A stretch of 64,000 bases of DNA from Paenibacillus oryzisoli (GTDB lineage: Bacteria; Bacillota; Bacilli; Paenibacillales; NBRC-103111), in NCBI RefSeq assembly GCF_001653565.1, contig NZ_LYPB01000081.1:62001-126000 (forward strand). Direction: 5' to 3'. Under the pieces are notes generated by a model. That model worked only from the letters and a program-made list of their open reading frames with translations. It was not told the origin of the DNA and made no database searches. Position numbers and translations under genes: made by a program. Every line of letters begins with the position of its first letter. Position 1 is the stretch's first letter. This document shows positions 45,831 to 54,937 of the stretch, piece after piece.

Positions 45831-46676
45831 TCACTTCCCGCTCTTCCTACGGAATGAGAGTAAACACCAACCAATAGCAATAATTAGCAAGGTAACGCAC
45901 CAGCCAACGGCCCACCAACCGTTGTTCAGCACCGGTGTGCCCATTAGCAATCCGCGGATGGTCTCGATAACCGGCGTGATCGGCTGATGGTTAGCGAACC
46001 CTTGCATCCAAGACGGCATCGTGTTCGTTGGGACGAAAGCGCTGGACAGATAAGGGAGGAACAGCAGTGCGAATCCATAGCCGCTGGCAGCCGAAGGGCT
46101 GCCTGTGACGAGGCCAATCGCGGCGAACAGCCAGGTAAAGGTTAGAATGAACAAGATGATGAGGCCAATGGCTCCAAGCCACTCGATGAAGGTTGCATTT
46201 GGACGAAAACCAACGAGCAGGGCAACGCCGATGACCATACAAGTAGCAAGCAAGTTACGGGCTAGGCTTGCGGCGACATGCCCCGTAATGACACTGATAC
46301 TGCTGATCGGCATCGTTCGGAAGCGATTGATAATGCCATTGGTCATATCGGTCGCTACATCAACAGCTGTGCTTGATGAGCCGAAGCCTGCGCATAACAA
46401 GATGATGCCTGGTACGACATAGTTCACATAATTCCCGCTCGGATCAAGGGCGCCGCCGAAAATATAGGTAAACAGCAGCATCAACATAACAGGCAGCATG
46501 ATGGCCATCATGAGCGACTCGATGTTGCGCAAGCTGTGACGGATGCTCCGTCCAACGAAGACGGCGTTGGTTGCTGCGAATGAAGCTGGCTTTGGCATAG
46601 CCAGATTATTCATGTTTGGTCGAGGGTTGTTCAGATTCATCGGCTGTACGTTCTTCAGCGCATGGAAATCACTCAT
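45831..46676 (-). CDS. ABC-2 type exporter permease (DrrB-like)
   Basis: 281 residues; AAGGAGG upstream of the ATG at 46676, whose start overlaps the end of the ATPase gene by 4 bp. Six helices with the ABC-2 features F-V-G-R-S-I-R-H-S-L-R-N before helix 1 and L-F-T-Y-I-F-G-G-A-L near the end of helix 1, and a P-S-A-A-S-G-Y loop. DrrAB-type exporters move hydrophobic compounds or antibiotics out of the cell. Substrate unknown. Confidence 0.88.
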   Translation of the reverse strand: MSDFHALKNVQPMNLNNPRPNMNNLAMPKPASFAATNAVFVGRSIRHSLRNIESLMMAIMLPVMLMLLFTYIFGGALDPSGNYVNYVVPGIILLCAGFGSSSTAVDVATDMTNGIINRFRTMPISSISVITGHVAASLARNLLATCMVIGVALLVGFRPNATFIEWLGAIGLIILFILTFTWLFAAIGLVTGSPSAASGYGFALLFLPYLSSAFVPTNTMPSWMQGFANHQPITPVIETIRGLLMGTPVLNNGWWAVGWCVTLLIIAIGWCLLSFRRKSGK

Positions 46677-47563
46677 ACGAGGGAAGCCTCCTTATTATCA
46701 GTTGTCGTCAACGCAAGGAAGACGTCATCCATACTTGGTTTGCGGATATAGATGCGTGTTCCTGGCGGGCACGAGCCCGCAATTTCGTTCAACGTTCGGC
46801 TAACATCTTGAACAGTGCCACTCGTCGGTAGGGATAGGATGACTTCGTCCAACGTGTTCCGCAGCTCAATGACTTCGCCGCCGACACGTGCTTTCAATGA
46901 TTCCGCAGAGCCGGATGCAACGATGCGTCCATGATTCAGCACAGCAATTTCGTCTGCAAGCTGATCTGCCTCTTCCAGATATTGCGTCGTCAACAAGATC
47001 GTCATGCCTTGCTGCTTCAACTGGAGGATAGTCTCCCACAGGGATCTACGGCTGACGGTGTCCAAGCCCGTCGTAGGTTCATCGAGGAAGAGTACCGGAC
47101 GACTAACGACGAGGCTGACCGCCAGATCCAATCGGCGCCGCATGCCGCCAGAGTAGGATTTCACACGCTTGCCAGCTGCGGCCTCCAAATCGAATTGCTT
47201 AAGAAGCTCAGCTGCACGGACGCGGGACTCACCCGCAGATAAGCCAGCTAGCCGGCACATCATAATGATATTTTCCAGACCTGTTAGCACCTCATCTACC
47301 GCAGCAAATTGCCCAGTGAGTGTAATTAAACCGCGAACTGCTTTGCGGTCATCGATCACGTCATAACCATCGATTCGCGCAACCCCGCTGTCAGGCTCGG
47401 ATAACGTGGACAAAATATGAATTAATGTCGTTTTCCCAGCTCCGTTAGGCCCAAGCAGTGCGAATATTGTACCTTTCCCCACCTGTAAATCAATGCCATC
47501 CAATACGGTTTGTTTGCCAAAGCTTTTGCGCAAGCCCATAACTTCAATGGAATTTGTCGTCAT
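46673..47563 (-). CDS. ABC exporter ATP-binding protein (DrrA-like)
   Basis: 296 residues; GGGGAG upstream of the ATG at 47563. Walker A L-G-P-N-G-A-G-K-T-T at about 38-47, signature Y-S-G-G-M-R-R-R at about 139-146, Walker B V-L-F-L-D-E-P-T-T-G-L-D at about 159-170, and the DrrA-family C-terminal region with K-P-S-M-D-D-V-F-L-A-L-T. It is translationally coupled to the permease gene. Confidence 0.93.
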   Translation of the reverse strand: MTTNSIEVMGLRKSFGKQTVLDGIDLQVGKGTIFALLGPNGAGKTTLIHILSTLSEPDSGVARIDGYDVIDDRKAVRGLITLTGQFAAVDEVLTGLENIIMMCRLAGLSAGESRVRAAELLKQFDLEAAAGKRVKSYSGGMRRRLDLAVSLVVSRPVLFLDEPTTGLDTVSRRSLWETILQLKQQGMTILLTTQYLEEADQLADEIAVLNHGRIVASGSAESLKARVGGEVIELRNTLDEVILSLPTSGTVQDVSRTLNEIAGSCPPGTRIYIRKPSMDDVFLALTTTDNKEASLV

Positions 47564-47791
47564 TCATTATCTCCCCGTTCTTTTAATTGTCGATCGTATA
47601 AACAGTATATTGCATACTCAGTTATTTATGATCGTTCTCAAGACCGATATTGCACTCCGTCGTGCGTCTCATCATATCAGCCTCGAACTTGCCCATTGGG
47701 TAGGGCTGCATAATTTTCTTTTTGAGAGTTCAACATTGTATGGTACTGTTGAAGATATGACGATATTCTTCAATAGGAAGGAGATATACAT

Positions 47792-49048
47792 ATGCTTCTC
47801 TCAAAAGGACAAAAGATAGATGTAACCAAGGGAAAAGGGTTATCCAACGTAAAATTGCAATTTGGATGGTCAGCGGACTCGAAATTGAGCATTGATTCAT
47901 CTTGTTTTATATTGTCTGATGCTAACCGGTGCGAGAAAGATGAAGATTTTATCTTCTACGGAAATCCATCTGCGCTAAATGGGGCGGTGATGCATGGTCA
48001 AGCTGGTGGACAAGACAAAGAAGCCATCTCCCTATGTTTGGCGAAGATCCCAGCAACGACAGCTAAGATTGCTTTTTCACTAACGATTCATGAAGGTGAG
48101 AAGAACGGATACAGTATGAAAGATGTCTCCAATCGGTATGTCAGACTCCTGGATGCCGATCGTAACGAAGAACTATTTCGTTATGAATATGGATCAGACT
48201 TGTCACAAGAAACAGCAATCGTCGTTGGTGAGTTATATAGGCACAATGGTGAGTGGAAATTTAATGCAATTGGCAGTGGTTTTTTTGGCGGATTAGCAGC
48301 GTTATGTACGAACTTTGGCCTAGTGATCGAAGAGGAAGCAGCACAAGAAACGGTTGAAATAGAGGCCAAACCAGTCCTCTCGACGATTGATCTGCGCAAG
48401 AAAATTGTTCAAATCACACTAGAAAAGAAAAAGATGAAACATGTTGCTGCAAGAGTTGGTTTAGTGCTCGACATCTCCGGATCTATGATTTCCTTGTATA
48501 GAAACGGGACCGTTCAGGAGGTTGTTGAACGGATACTCGCTGTAGCATGTCAATTTGATGATAATGCGACTCTGGATGTGTGGGTGTATGACAACGAATT
48601 TAGTCGATTGCCTTCTGCAACGGAGCGGGATTTTGATCAATATGTGGAAAAACATATTCTGAATAACCGAAATATCCATAAGTTTGGTCGTAATAATGAA
48701 CCTCCGGTTATGAATGATGTGATCCGTAAATATACAGTTGAAGAGGATTCACCGCTTCCCGCGTTCGTTATTTTTATTAACGATGGTGGAGTTGTAAAAT
48801 CTATAAAAAAAGTAATCGTGGAATCCTCACTTCAACCACTCTTTTGGCAATTCGTCGGAATTGGCAATTCCGATTTCGAAGTCCTGAAGCAGCTGGATAC
48901 GATGGAAGGTCGAATTGTAGACAACGCTAATTTTATCCATATTAAAGATATTGCTAAGATATCGGATGAAGATTTATATAATCAGCTGCTGAATGAATTT
49001 CCGTTATGGCTTAAGGAAGCGAAGGAGAAGCGGGTTATCCGGAGTTGA
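47792..49048 (+). CDS. TerD-domain and von Willebrand factor A protein (TerF-like)
   Basis: 418 residues from ATG 47792. The N-terminal TerD domain (about 1-180) has L-S-K-G-Q-K-I-D-V-T-K, G-W-S-A-D, F-Y-G-N-P-S-A-L-N-G-A-V and F-N-A-I-G-S-G-F-F-G-G-L, with the acidic residues used for calcium binding. The C-terminal vWA domain (about 220-400) has a D-I-S-G-S-M metal-binding motif at about 229-234 and I-F-I-N-D-G-G. TerF-type proteins belong to tellurium-resistance and stress systems. Here no terA, terB, terC, terD or terE gene is adjacent, so it is an orphan. The ribosome binding site (GAAGGAGATATACAT) is unusually strong. Confidence 0.88.
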   Translation: MLLSKGQKIDVTKGKGLSNVKLQFGWSADSKLSIDSSCFILSDANRCEKDEDFIFYGNPSALNGAVMHGQAGGQDKEAISLCLAKIPATTAKIAFSLTIHEGEKNGYSMKDVSNRYVRLLDADRNEELFRYEYGSDLSQETAIVVGELYRHNGEWKFNAIGSGFFGGLAALCTNFGLVIEEEAAQETVEIEAKPVLSTIDLRKKIVQITLEKKKMKHVAARVGLVLDISGSMISLYRNGTVQEVVERILAVACQFDDNATLDVWVYDNEFSRLPSATERDFDQYVEKHILNNRNIHKFGRNNEPPVMNDVIRKYTVEEDSPLPAFVIFINDGGVVKSIKKVIVESSLQPLFWQFVGIGNSDFEVLKQLDTMEGRIVDNANFIHIKDIAKISDEDLYNQLLNEFPLWLKEAKEKRVIRS

Positions 49049-49072
49049 TGGAAGAGGATCCTGACTATTCTC

Positions 49073-49104
49073 AAGGGCTGCCCCAACTAGGGTAGTCCTT
49101 TTTG
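49073..49104 (+). terminator. Rho-independent terminator
   Basis: AGGGCTGCCC and GGGTAGTCCT pair, followed by TTTT. Confidence 0.65.
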
Positions 49105-49185
49105 CAGTTTAATTGTAATGCTAATACATTATTAATGATTTTTTATATAGATATTAAACAATTTTAGGTTATGATAGAGCTAACT

Positions 49186-49245
49186 GTAAATGACAGTATT
49201 AGACAATAGTAGACAGTATTAGACAGCAGTAGACAGGAGTTGACC
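49186..49245 (+). repeat. Tandem 10-bp repeats upstream of the GGDEF-EAL gene
   Basis: Six units of about GTATTAGACA in phase (49186, 49196, 49206, 49216, 49226, 49236); the two at 49196 and 49216 are identical and the last contains the ribosome binding site. A 10-bp period puts each unit on one face of the helix, which suggests cooperative protein binding. Confidence 0.75.
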
Positions 49246-49251
49246 ATTCTT

Positions 49252-51618
49252 TTGATACACCTAATAACCAGGCTCGCGAGGCAATGGCGGCATCATTTCA
49301 ACTTGTTCCGCAAGGCCCCGGGCGTACAGTCGGTGGGTCTGAGGCTGTTGGTCTGGGCAGTTGGCAGTACGGCGATTTTATTTGTTGGATTCAGTTTTTT
49401 TTCTTACTCCCATTCACAACAGATTGTCGTAGACAAGATGACCTCAACTACCAAACAAACGGTTGCGCAAACCAGAGACACGTTAAATATTATTTTCCAG
49501 AATTACGAGGATGTAACCTTTAACATCTTGACCGATGAGGATATGTTGAATCAACTCCAGGTATACGGTAGTGTGTTTACTAGTCAGAACGATAAATTCG
49601 TAGCAAAGAATAAAATTGTAGAGAGCTTAGCCATTCGTTTTTTTAGCAAAAGCGATATCACGAATATCCATTTGATTCCGGTGGATCCGAAGCTGAAAGA
49701 AATTACAACAGATACGCTGCATGCAGAATCAATTGAGTATAGTAAGGAAGCGTGGTTTCAGAGGGCGGTTATTGCGAATGGCGAAATCGGATGGCTTCCT
49801 ACGCAAAGATATGGCTACTCGAACATCGGGCAACCGTCGTTTGCTATCAATCGGCTTATTAAATTGAGTTCAGGTATGAAATATGTGCTTCTTATTGAGA
49901 TCAGCTCTGAGGTATTGAAGCGTTCCATCAGTGATATACCGAATGGAGAAATGGTCATTCTGAATCCGGCCAATCAATTGTTGACGAGAACAAATTCAGA
50001 AACAGAAGGCGACTTCTATCGAATTCCTAACGTATTCGAAGCGAATCCGATTCGTGCCGGACATCCTTCTGCAAGTAAAACGGTCAAGGTGAACGGGGAG
50101 ATGCAGCTAATCGTTGCGGAGAAAATAGCAGCTAGTGATTGGACCGTACAAGCTGTGCTTCCAAGCTCGGAATTGTTCAAAGATGCGAACACCATTGGCA
50201 ATAGTATGTTGATTAGTATGGTCGGAATTGCGATCATGACCTACTTATTTAACTACTACCTACAAAGACGGCGTAATGCAAAGAAAATCCGATATATGGC
50301 TTTCCATGATCATTTGACGGATTTAGTAAACCGGAAGTTGTTTATGGAAGTTATTGATAAGGAAATTCAAACCGCGCGTCAACATAAGTTGGAATTTACT
50401 GTTCTCTTTCTAGACTTGGACAGGTTCAAAATTATTAATGATACATTTGGCCACGAGGCTGGCGATAAACTGCTAATTGAAACAGCACGGCGACTAGAGA
50501 ATACGTTGGATAAATCTTGTACGATCTCCCGCTTTGGCGGCGACGAATTTCTCGTTCTGATACCGAACACTGGGGATCAAGAGGTGATTTTGACCATTAT
50601 CCAGGAGATTACTTCTCACATTCAGAAGCCTGTATATTATGAGGAGCAAGAGCTCTATGTCTCTGTTAGTATAGGTGTTAGTATATATCCGCATGATGGC
50701 AATGATATACAGAGCTTAACTAAGCACGCGGATACAGCGATGTACAGTGCGAAGGAGAGCGGCAGAAATAATTATAAATTTTATAACACCACGATGGAAA
50801 AAAATACATATGCGAAGCTGTCTTTGGAAAGAGATTTGCGACATGCGATAGAGCGTGACGAGTTATTGCTCTATTATCAGCCGCAAATTGAACTAGACTC
50901 CGGGTGTATCCTAGGTGTTGAAACGCTAGCCCGCTGGAAGCATCCAAAGCATGGTTTCATTCCACCATCGGAGTTTATTCCCATTGCTGAGTACTCGCGG
51001 CTGATCGTGCCCATTGGCAAATGGATTCTATACACAGCGTGTAAGCAAAACAAAGCCTGGCAAGATGCAGGGCTCCCTAAGGTGCATGTAGCAGTGAACT
51101 TATCCCTTCACCAGTTCCAGAATTCAGAAATCATACAAACTGTGGCGCAAATCTTGGAGGAAACAGGCTTGGAGCCGCAGTATTTGGAATTAGAGATTAC
51201 AGAATCCATTGCGATGCAGGATGTAGAGAAAGTTATTCTAACCTTACAAGGCTTGTATGCTTTAGGGGTGAAAATCTCAATTGATGATTTCGGTACAGGT
51301 TATTCTTCCTTAAATTATTTGAAAAACTTCCCGATTCAGCGGTTGAAAATTGATAAATCGTTTCTCGATGATATTGTCAGAAGTGAGAAAGAGCGTGCCA
51401 TTGTCGGAGCAATCATCGTTATGGCACACAGTTTGAATTTACGTGTGACAGCAGAAGGCGTAGAGTCAATGGAACAAGTGGCTCTGTTACAAGACTGCAA
51501 TTGCGATGAGATTCAAGGTTACATTTATAGCCGTCCCATTCCGTCAAGCGAATGCGCAGAATTGCTGGCAGAGAGAAGGGTGTTTGACACATCTATGACA
51601 ATTCTACAAGGTGGCTAA
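49252..51618 (+). CDS. Membrane-bound GGDEF-EAL c-di-GMP enzyme with extracellular sensor
   Basis: About 788 residues if TTG 49252 is the start; TTG 49240 is possible but sits immediately after GGAG. One membrane helix near 30-50, an extracellular dCache-like sensor of about 230 residues, a second helix near 320-345, then GGDEF and EAL. The GGDEF domain has D-L-V-N-R, F-L-D-L-D-R-F-K and an intact G-G-D-E-F; the RxxD inhibitory site is not visible upstream of it. The EAL domain has E-T-L-A-R-W, N-L-S, E-I-T-E-S, D-D-F-G-T-G-Y-S-S-L and E-G-V-E, so both synthesis and hydrolysis could work. A binding lipoprotein gene follows 26 bp later. Confidence 0.9.
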   Translation: MIHLITRLARQWRHHFNLFRKAPGVQSVGLRLLVWAVGSTAILFVGFSFFSYSHSQQIVVDKMTSTTKQTVAQTRDTLNIIFQNYEDVTFNILTDEDMLNQLQVYGSVFTSQNDKFVAKNKIVESLAIRFFSKSDITNIHLIPVDPKLKEITTDTLHAESIEYSKEAWFQRAVIANGEIGWLPTQRYGYSNIGQPSFAINRLIKLSSGMKYVLLIEISSEVLKRSISDIPNGEMVILNPANQLLTRTNSETEGDFYRIPNVFEANPIRAGHPSASKTVKVNGEMQLIVAEKIAASDWTVQAVLPSSELFKDANTIGNSMLISMVGIAIMTYLFNYYLQRRRNAKKIRYMAFHDHLTDLVNRKLFMEVIDKEIQTARQHKLEFTVLFLDLDRFKIINDTFGHEAGDKLLIETARRLENTLDKSCTISRFGGDEFLVLIPNTGDQEVILTIIQEITSHIQKPVYYEEQELYVSVSIGVSIYPHDGNDIQSLTKHADTAMYSAKESGRNNYKFYNTTMEKNTYAKLSLERDLRHAIERDELLLYYQPQIELDSGCILGVETLARWKHPKHGFIPPSEFIPIAEYSRLIVPIGKWILYTACKQNKAWQDAGLPKVHVAVNLSLHQFQNSEIIQTVAQILEETGLEPQYLELEITESIAMQDVEKVILTLQGLYALGVKISIDDFGTGYSSLNYLKNFPIQRLKIDKSFLDDIVRSEKERAIVGAIIVMAHSLNLRVTAEGVESMEQVALLQDCNCDEIQGYIYSRPIPSSECAELLAERRVFDTSMTILQGG

Positions 51619-51644
51619 CCGTTTGAGTTGGGCGAGGGGGAACC

Positions 51645-52994
51645 ATGAAGAGAATAAAACCAAGAGATAGAAACAAAGGGTTGCTCGTTATCAATTGGAT
51701 TGTGCTTATGATGTTCGTAATGGGGTGTTCCAGTCAGGAAGCCCCCATACCAACTTCATTGCCAACGGACGACACGAAAATAACACTGCGTATGATCGAG
51801 AGCTTAACCAATTCGAATCGAACGGCCATTCTGAAAGGCTTAATTGCGCAATTCGAAAGTCAAAACCCGAATATCCATGTCGAATTGATATCACCACCTT
51901 TTACACAGGCGGATCTTACGATAAAGACGATGCTGAATGTGAAGCAAGAGCTCGATGTTATGGAAGTCAGAGATATTAACGTTGCTAATCTAGCAAGCCA
52001 AGGCTATATTGATCCTTTAAATACATACATATCCGCTTGGGATGAAAGTAATACGCTCTCCCATGCTGCTCAATCCATTTCCCTTGTTGGCCGTAAGAAT
52101 TACTTTATTGCGAACGGTTTATATCAACGCCAAATGTTCTACCGCCAAGATTGGCTGGAGGACGCCGGCCTTAAACCACCTTCTTCATGGGAAGAGTTGT
52201 ATGAAGTAAGTAAAAAACTAACAGATCCTGCGAAAAATCAGTTTGGCTTTTCCTTTCGTGGCGCGAAAGGCGCGATTGCTATATCGGATTCGTTGATCAG
52301 GGCTTACAATAGTGATCTCGTTAATCTAGATGACGGTCAATTCCTTAATGATGGGTCAACCATCTACAGCTCTCCTGAAGCGGTAAAAGCAATGGAATTA
52401 TATGTAAATCTATATAAGGATGCTTCGCCACCTGATTCGCTATACTGGGGATTCCAAGAGCAGGTGGAGGCTTTCACCTCGGGTGTGACAGGGATTTTGC
52501 TGCAGGATCCAGATGTCATTCAAACGATTCAAGATACCATGCAGCCAGGAACGTGGGCAACAGCGCCGCTGCCAACAGGACCCAAAGGGAAGGCACTTGT
52601 CAGTGTAGGCGGTGCCGGCTGGGGGATGGCCTCCTATTCCAAACATAAAGCTGAAGCATGGAAGCTGATCGCTTTTCTTTCTGGAGCTAAGTCAAATACG
52701 GAATTATCCAAAAAATACGGCCTGATCCCGACGCACACCTCCGCGTTTTCTGATCCTTTTTTCCAAACTGGCCCCTATAAAACCTTGCTCGATATGACGC
52801 TCAAGCCAGATATCTTCCTGCTCTTCAAACCACCATTTCAATATCCAGGCAACAGCAGTTGGGATAAGGTAGCCATGGATTCCGGGCAGGCGATGCTGTC
52901 AGGAAATGCCACAATTGAGGAAACGTTAAGCAAGTGGGATGCTTTCTGGCAGGAACAGAAACGAACGACGGGGATGGGATTGAACAAGAATTGA
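51645..52994 (+). CDS. Extracellular solute-binding lipoprotein partnered with the GGDEF-EAL protein
   Basis: 449 residues; GAGGGGG upstream of ATG 51645. Lipobox F-V-M-G-C at about residue 28. The family 1 binding-protein fold is shown by Q-F-E-S-Q-N-P-N-I-H-V-E-L, Y-R-Q-D-W-L-E-D-A-G-L-K-P-P-S-S-W-E-E-L-Y and G-G-A-G-W-G-M-A-S-Y-S-K. There are no permease genes nearby. It directly follows the c-di-GMP sensor gene and is probably cotranscribed, so it may present a sugar-like ligand to the sensor's extracellular domain. The 11-bp tandem duplication at the stop codon (52979-53003) suggests a recent local change. Confidence 0.85.
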   Translation: MKRIKPRDRNKGLLVINWIVLMMFVMGCSSQEAPIPTSLPTDDTKITLRMIESLTNSNRTAILKGLIAQFESQNPNIHVELISPPFTQADLTIKTMLNVKQELDVMEVRDINVANLASQGYIDPLNTYISAWDESNTLSHAAQSISLVGRKNYFIANGLYQRQMFYRQDWLEDAGLKPPSSWEELYEVSKKLTDPAKNQFGFSFRGAKGAIAISDSLIRAYNSDLVNLDDGQFLNDGSTIYSSPEAVKAMELYVNLYKDASPPDSLYWGFQEQVEAFTSGVTGILLQDPDVIQTIQDTMQPGTWATAPLPTGPKGKALVSVGGAGWGMASYSKHKAEAWKLIAFLSGAKSNTELSKKYGLIPTHTSAFSDPFFQTGPYKTLLDMTLKPDIFLLFKPPFQYPGNSSWDKVAMDSGQAMLSGNATIEETLSKWDAFWQEQKRTTGMGLNKN

Positions 52995-53057
52995 ACAAGA
53001 ATTGAAACGTGATAGAATAGAAGAAGATGATTTGTTTATGAAAAAGGAGAGCTTTAA

Positions 53058-53585
53058 TTGAATCCAGATATAAGGAGCCTAGTTGCAGTAACTAGCAGTT
53101 TAGAACAAGCTGGCATTCGATACTCGTTAGGTGGCAGTGGGTTAATGCTGAGCCTTGGTTTAACCGATACGGTGGGTGATTGGGATGTGATGGTTGAAGC
53201 TCCTCTTGAGGGGGTTAAACATGCGTTGCTTCACGAGCAAGTCGAAGAAATAACGAGTGGGGACTATCCATTTGGCACAGCGTATAAGCTAGTCGTACAT
53301 AGTGGCACACCTCAGGTAGAGATCATCGGAGGACTCTCCATCTATACGGACGGAAGTCTATGCAGACTCCCTTCTATTCCGAGCTCTTCATGGAACGGTA
53401 TTCAAGTTGGCTCCCCTGAAGTTTGGTATGTTGCCTATGCCCTTATGAATAGGAGCGCGAAGGCGGCGGTATTGCTGTCCTATTTGAAGAAAATCGGTGC
53501 CAATCAAGAAATATTGAACAGACTGATGAACGAGCCGCTCCCTGACGCGATCATGGGGGAAATCAGATTTCTGATCGAAGCGTAG
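53058..53585 (+). CDS. Nucleotidyltransferase-like small protein
   Basis: 175 residues from TTG 53058 (AAGGAG upstream). The N-terminus has Y-S-L-G-G-S-G-L-M and G-D-W-D-V-M-V at about residues 21-47, fitting the G-S and D-x-D pattern of the nucleotidyltransferase fold. It is an unspecified protein, perhaps a polymerase-beta-type or antitoxin-like domain. It has 12 bp to the next gene and may be cotranscribed with it. Confidence 0.65.
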   Translation: MNPDIRSLVAVTSSLEQAGIRYSLGGSGLMLSLGLTDTVGDWDVMVEAPLEGVKHALLHEQVEEITSGDYPFGTAYKLVVHSGTPQVEIIGGLSIYTDGSLCRLPSIPSSSWNGIQVGSPEVWYVAYALMNRSAKAAVLLSYLKKIGANQEILNRLMNEPLPDAIMGEIRFLIEA

Positions 53586-53597
53586 AAGGACGGGACA

Positions 53598-54113
53598 ATG
53601 GCAAAGCAAATCACAATTCAGGCATTAAAATATGGCAATCGTCTACATTACGAATGGCATACAACCTTATTAGAAAAGACTCCTTCACATATTGTTGTTC
53701 TAGGTGAGTACGGAAGACAACTGCATCATTATACGAAGCAAAGTGTATTCACGATTAATAATTGGTCCCTTGAATTTTTCTCATTCGACTCTTGGTTTAC
53801 AGTAAGTGCGGAAGTGGTAGACGGCAGGTTAGAACAGTTCTATTGTAATATCAATCAGCCGGCTGTGATGGAGGGGAATACAGTTTCTTTTGTCGATCTG
53901 GATTTAGATTATGTGCGAAGAAATGGTATATGGCAGGTTGTTGACGAAGATGAATTCGCAGCCCATGCCATTCAATTCGGGTATCCCGATGATCTGATTC
54001 AGAAGGCTGAGCAAGAGTTGGCGGCTTTAAAGGAAAAGGTTGCGAAAAGGGAATATCCGTTTGATGGTTATCTGGCATCGTTCATCCCGTGTATTCCTAG
54101 TACATGTAGGTAA
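53598..54113 (+). CDS. DUF402 family protein (YgaC-like nucleotidase)
   Basis: 171 residues. The DUF402 fold is shown by D-S-W-F-T-V-S-A, Q-F-Y-C-N-I-N-Q-P-A (about 93-102) and V-D-L-D-L-D-Y-V (about 111-118), with the acidic residues that bind metal. Related proteins hydrolyse nucleoside tri- or diphosphates. The upstream site (AAGGACGGGACA) is weak but well placed. Confidence 0.8.
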   Translation: MAKQITIQALKYGNRLHYEWHTTLLEKTPSHIVVLGEYGRQLHHYTKQSVFTINNWSLEFFSFDSWFTVSAEVVDGRLEQFYCNINQPAVMEGNTVSFVDLDLDYVRRNGIWQVVDEDEFAAHAIQFGYPDDLIQKAEQELAALKEKVAKREYPFDGYLASFIPCIPSTCR

Positions 54114-54145
54114 GTTTTACGAAATATGGGGAGGTTTCACTTATC

Positions 54146-54937
54146 ATGATTACGGTACAAATGGTCCTAGATCGTCTTATTGAACCCGTTGGACAACTAG
54201 AGAAGACAGTAGATACGCTGAAAAGCGGACGGTTAGATGCGGAAGTTCGAAAAGTGGCTGTTGTATTTATGACGACGTATGCAGCGATCAAGCAAGCAGT
54301 TGAATCTGGTGTTGATCTCATCATCACGCACGAACCGACGTATTACAATCATATGGATGAAGGCGAGTGGCTTAGCGGGAATCCTGTGTATGAAAAGAAG
54401 CGTGCGCTAATTGAAGAATCGGGTATTGCGATTTTCCGTTTGCACGATTATGTACATAGCTATGAACCTGATGGTATTCTAATCGGCATGCTGAAGCAGC
54501 TTGAATGGGAATCGTATAGCAGTCCAGAGGAAATGAAGCTGCTGACGCTGCCTTCTAGTGAAGCGCATACCGTACGCACAATTGCTGCTCATCTTAAAAG
54601 CAAACTCGGCATAGAAAGTATGCTCGTAGCAGGGGATCCCGATCTTCCTGTGAAGCGTATGGGACTTATGCCTGGCGCGTCCGGTGGCCGTTCTCATATC
54701 CAATTCCTCGGAAGTCAGGATATCGACCTGCTGATTGTCGGTGAAACCAATGAATGGGAAACGAACGAATATGTGAGGGACGCCGCGGATATGGGACTTG
54801 CGAAGGCACTGATTGTAACGGGGCATCAGAAGAGCGAGGAAGCAGGGATGAAGACGGTCGTGCAGCTGTTGCGCGAGGCATTTCCTGAAGTGCACGTGGA
54901 GATGATCGAGTGCGCGCTTGCGGTGCAGCGGATATAG
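54146..54937 (+). CDS. Nif3-like dinuclear metal centre protein
   Basis: 263 residues; GGGGAGG upstream of ATG 54146. The NIF3 motifs are present: I-T-H-E-P-T-Y at about 54-60 with the metal-binding His, F-R-L-H-D-Y-V-H at about 97-104, and V-G-E-T-N-E-W near 200, with H near V-T-G-H-Q-K-S. NIF3 proteins are widespread hexameric metal-binding proteins of uncertain role, often annotated as GTP cyclohydrolase I type 2 homologues. Confidence 0.85.
   Translation: MITVQMVLDRLIEPVGQLEKTVDTLKSGRLDAEVRKVAVVFMTTYAAIKQAVESGVDLIITHEPTYYNHMDEGEWLSGNPVYEKKRALIEESGIAIFRLHDYVHSYEPDGILIGMLKQLEWESYSSPEEMKLLTLPSSEAHTVRTIAAHLKSKLGIESMLVAGDPDLPVKRMGLMPGASGGRSHIQFLGSQDIDLLIVGETNEWETNEYVRDAADMGLAKALIVTGHQKSEEAGMKTVVQLLREAFPEVHVEMIECALAVQRI

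Noticed and set aside
47760..47810. Vector contamination because of the T7-type leader
   Set aside because: Flanking DNA is continuous with ordinary chromosomal genes and no T7 promoter, lac operator or tag sequence is present.
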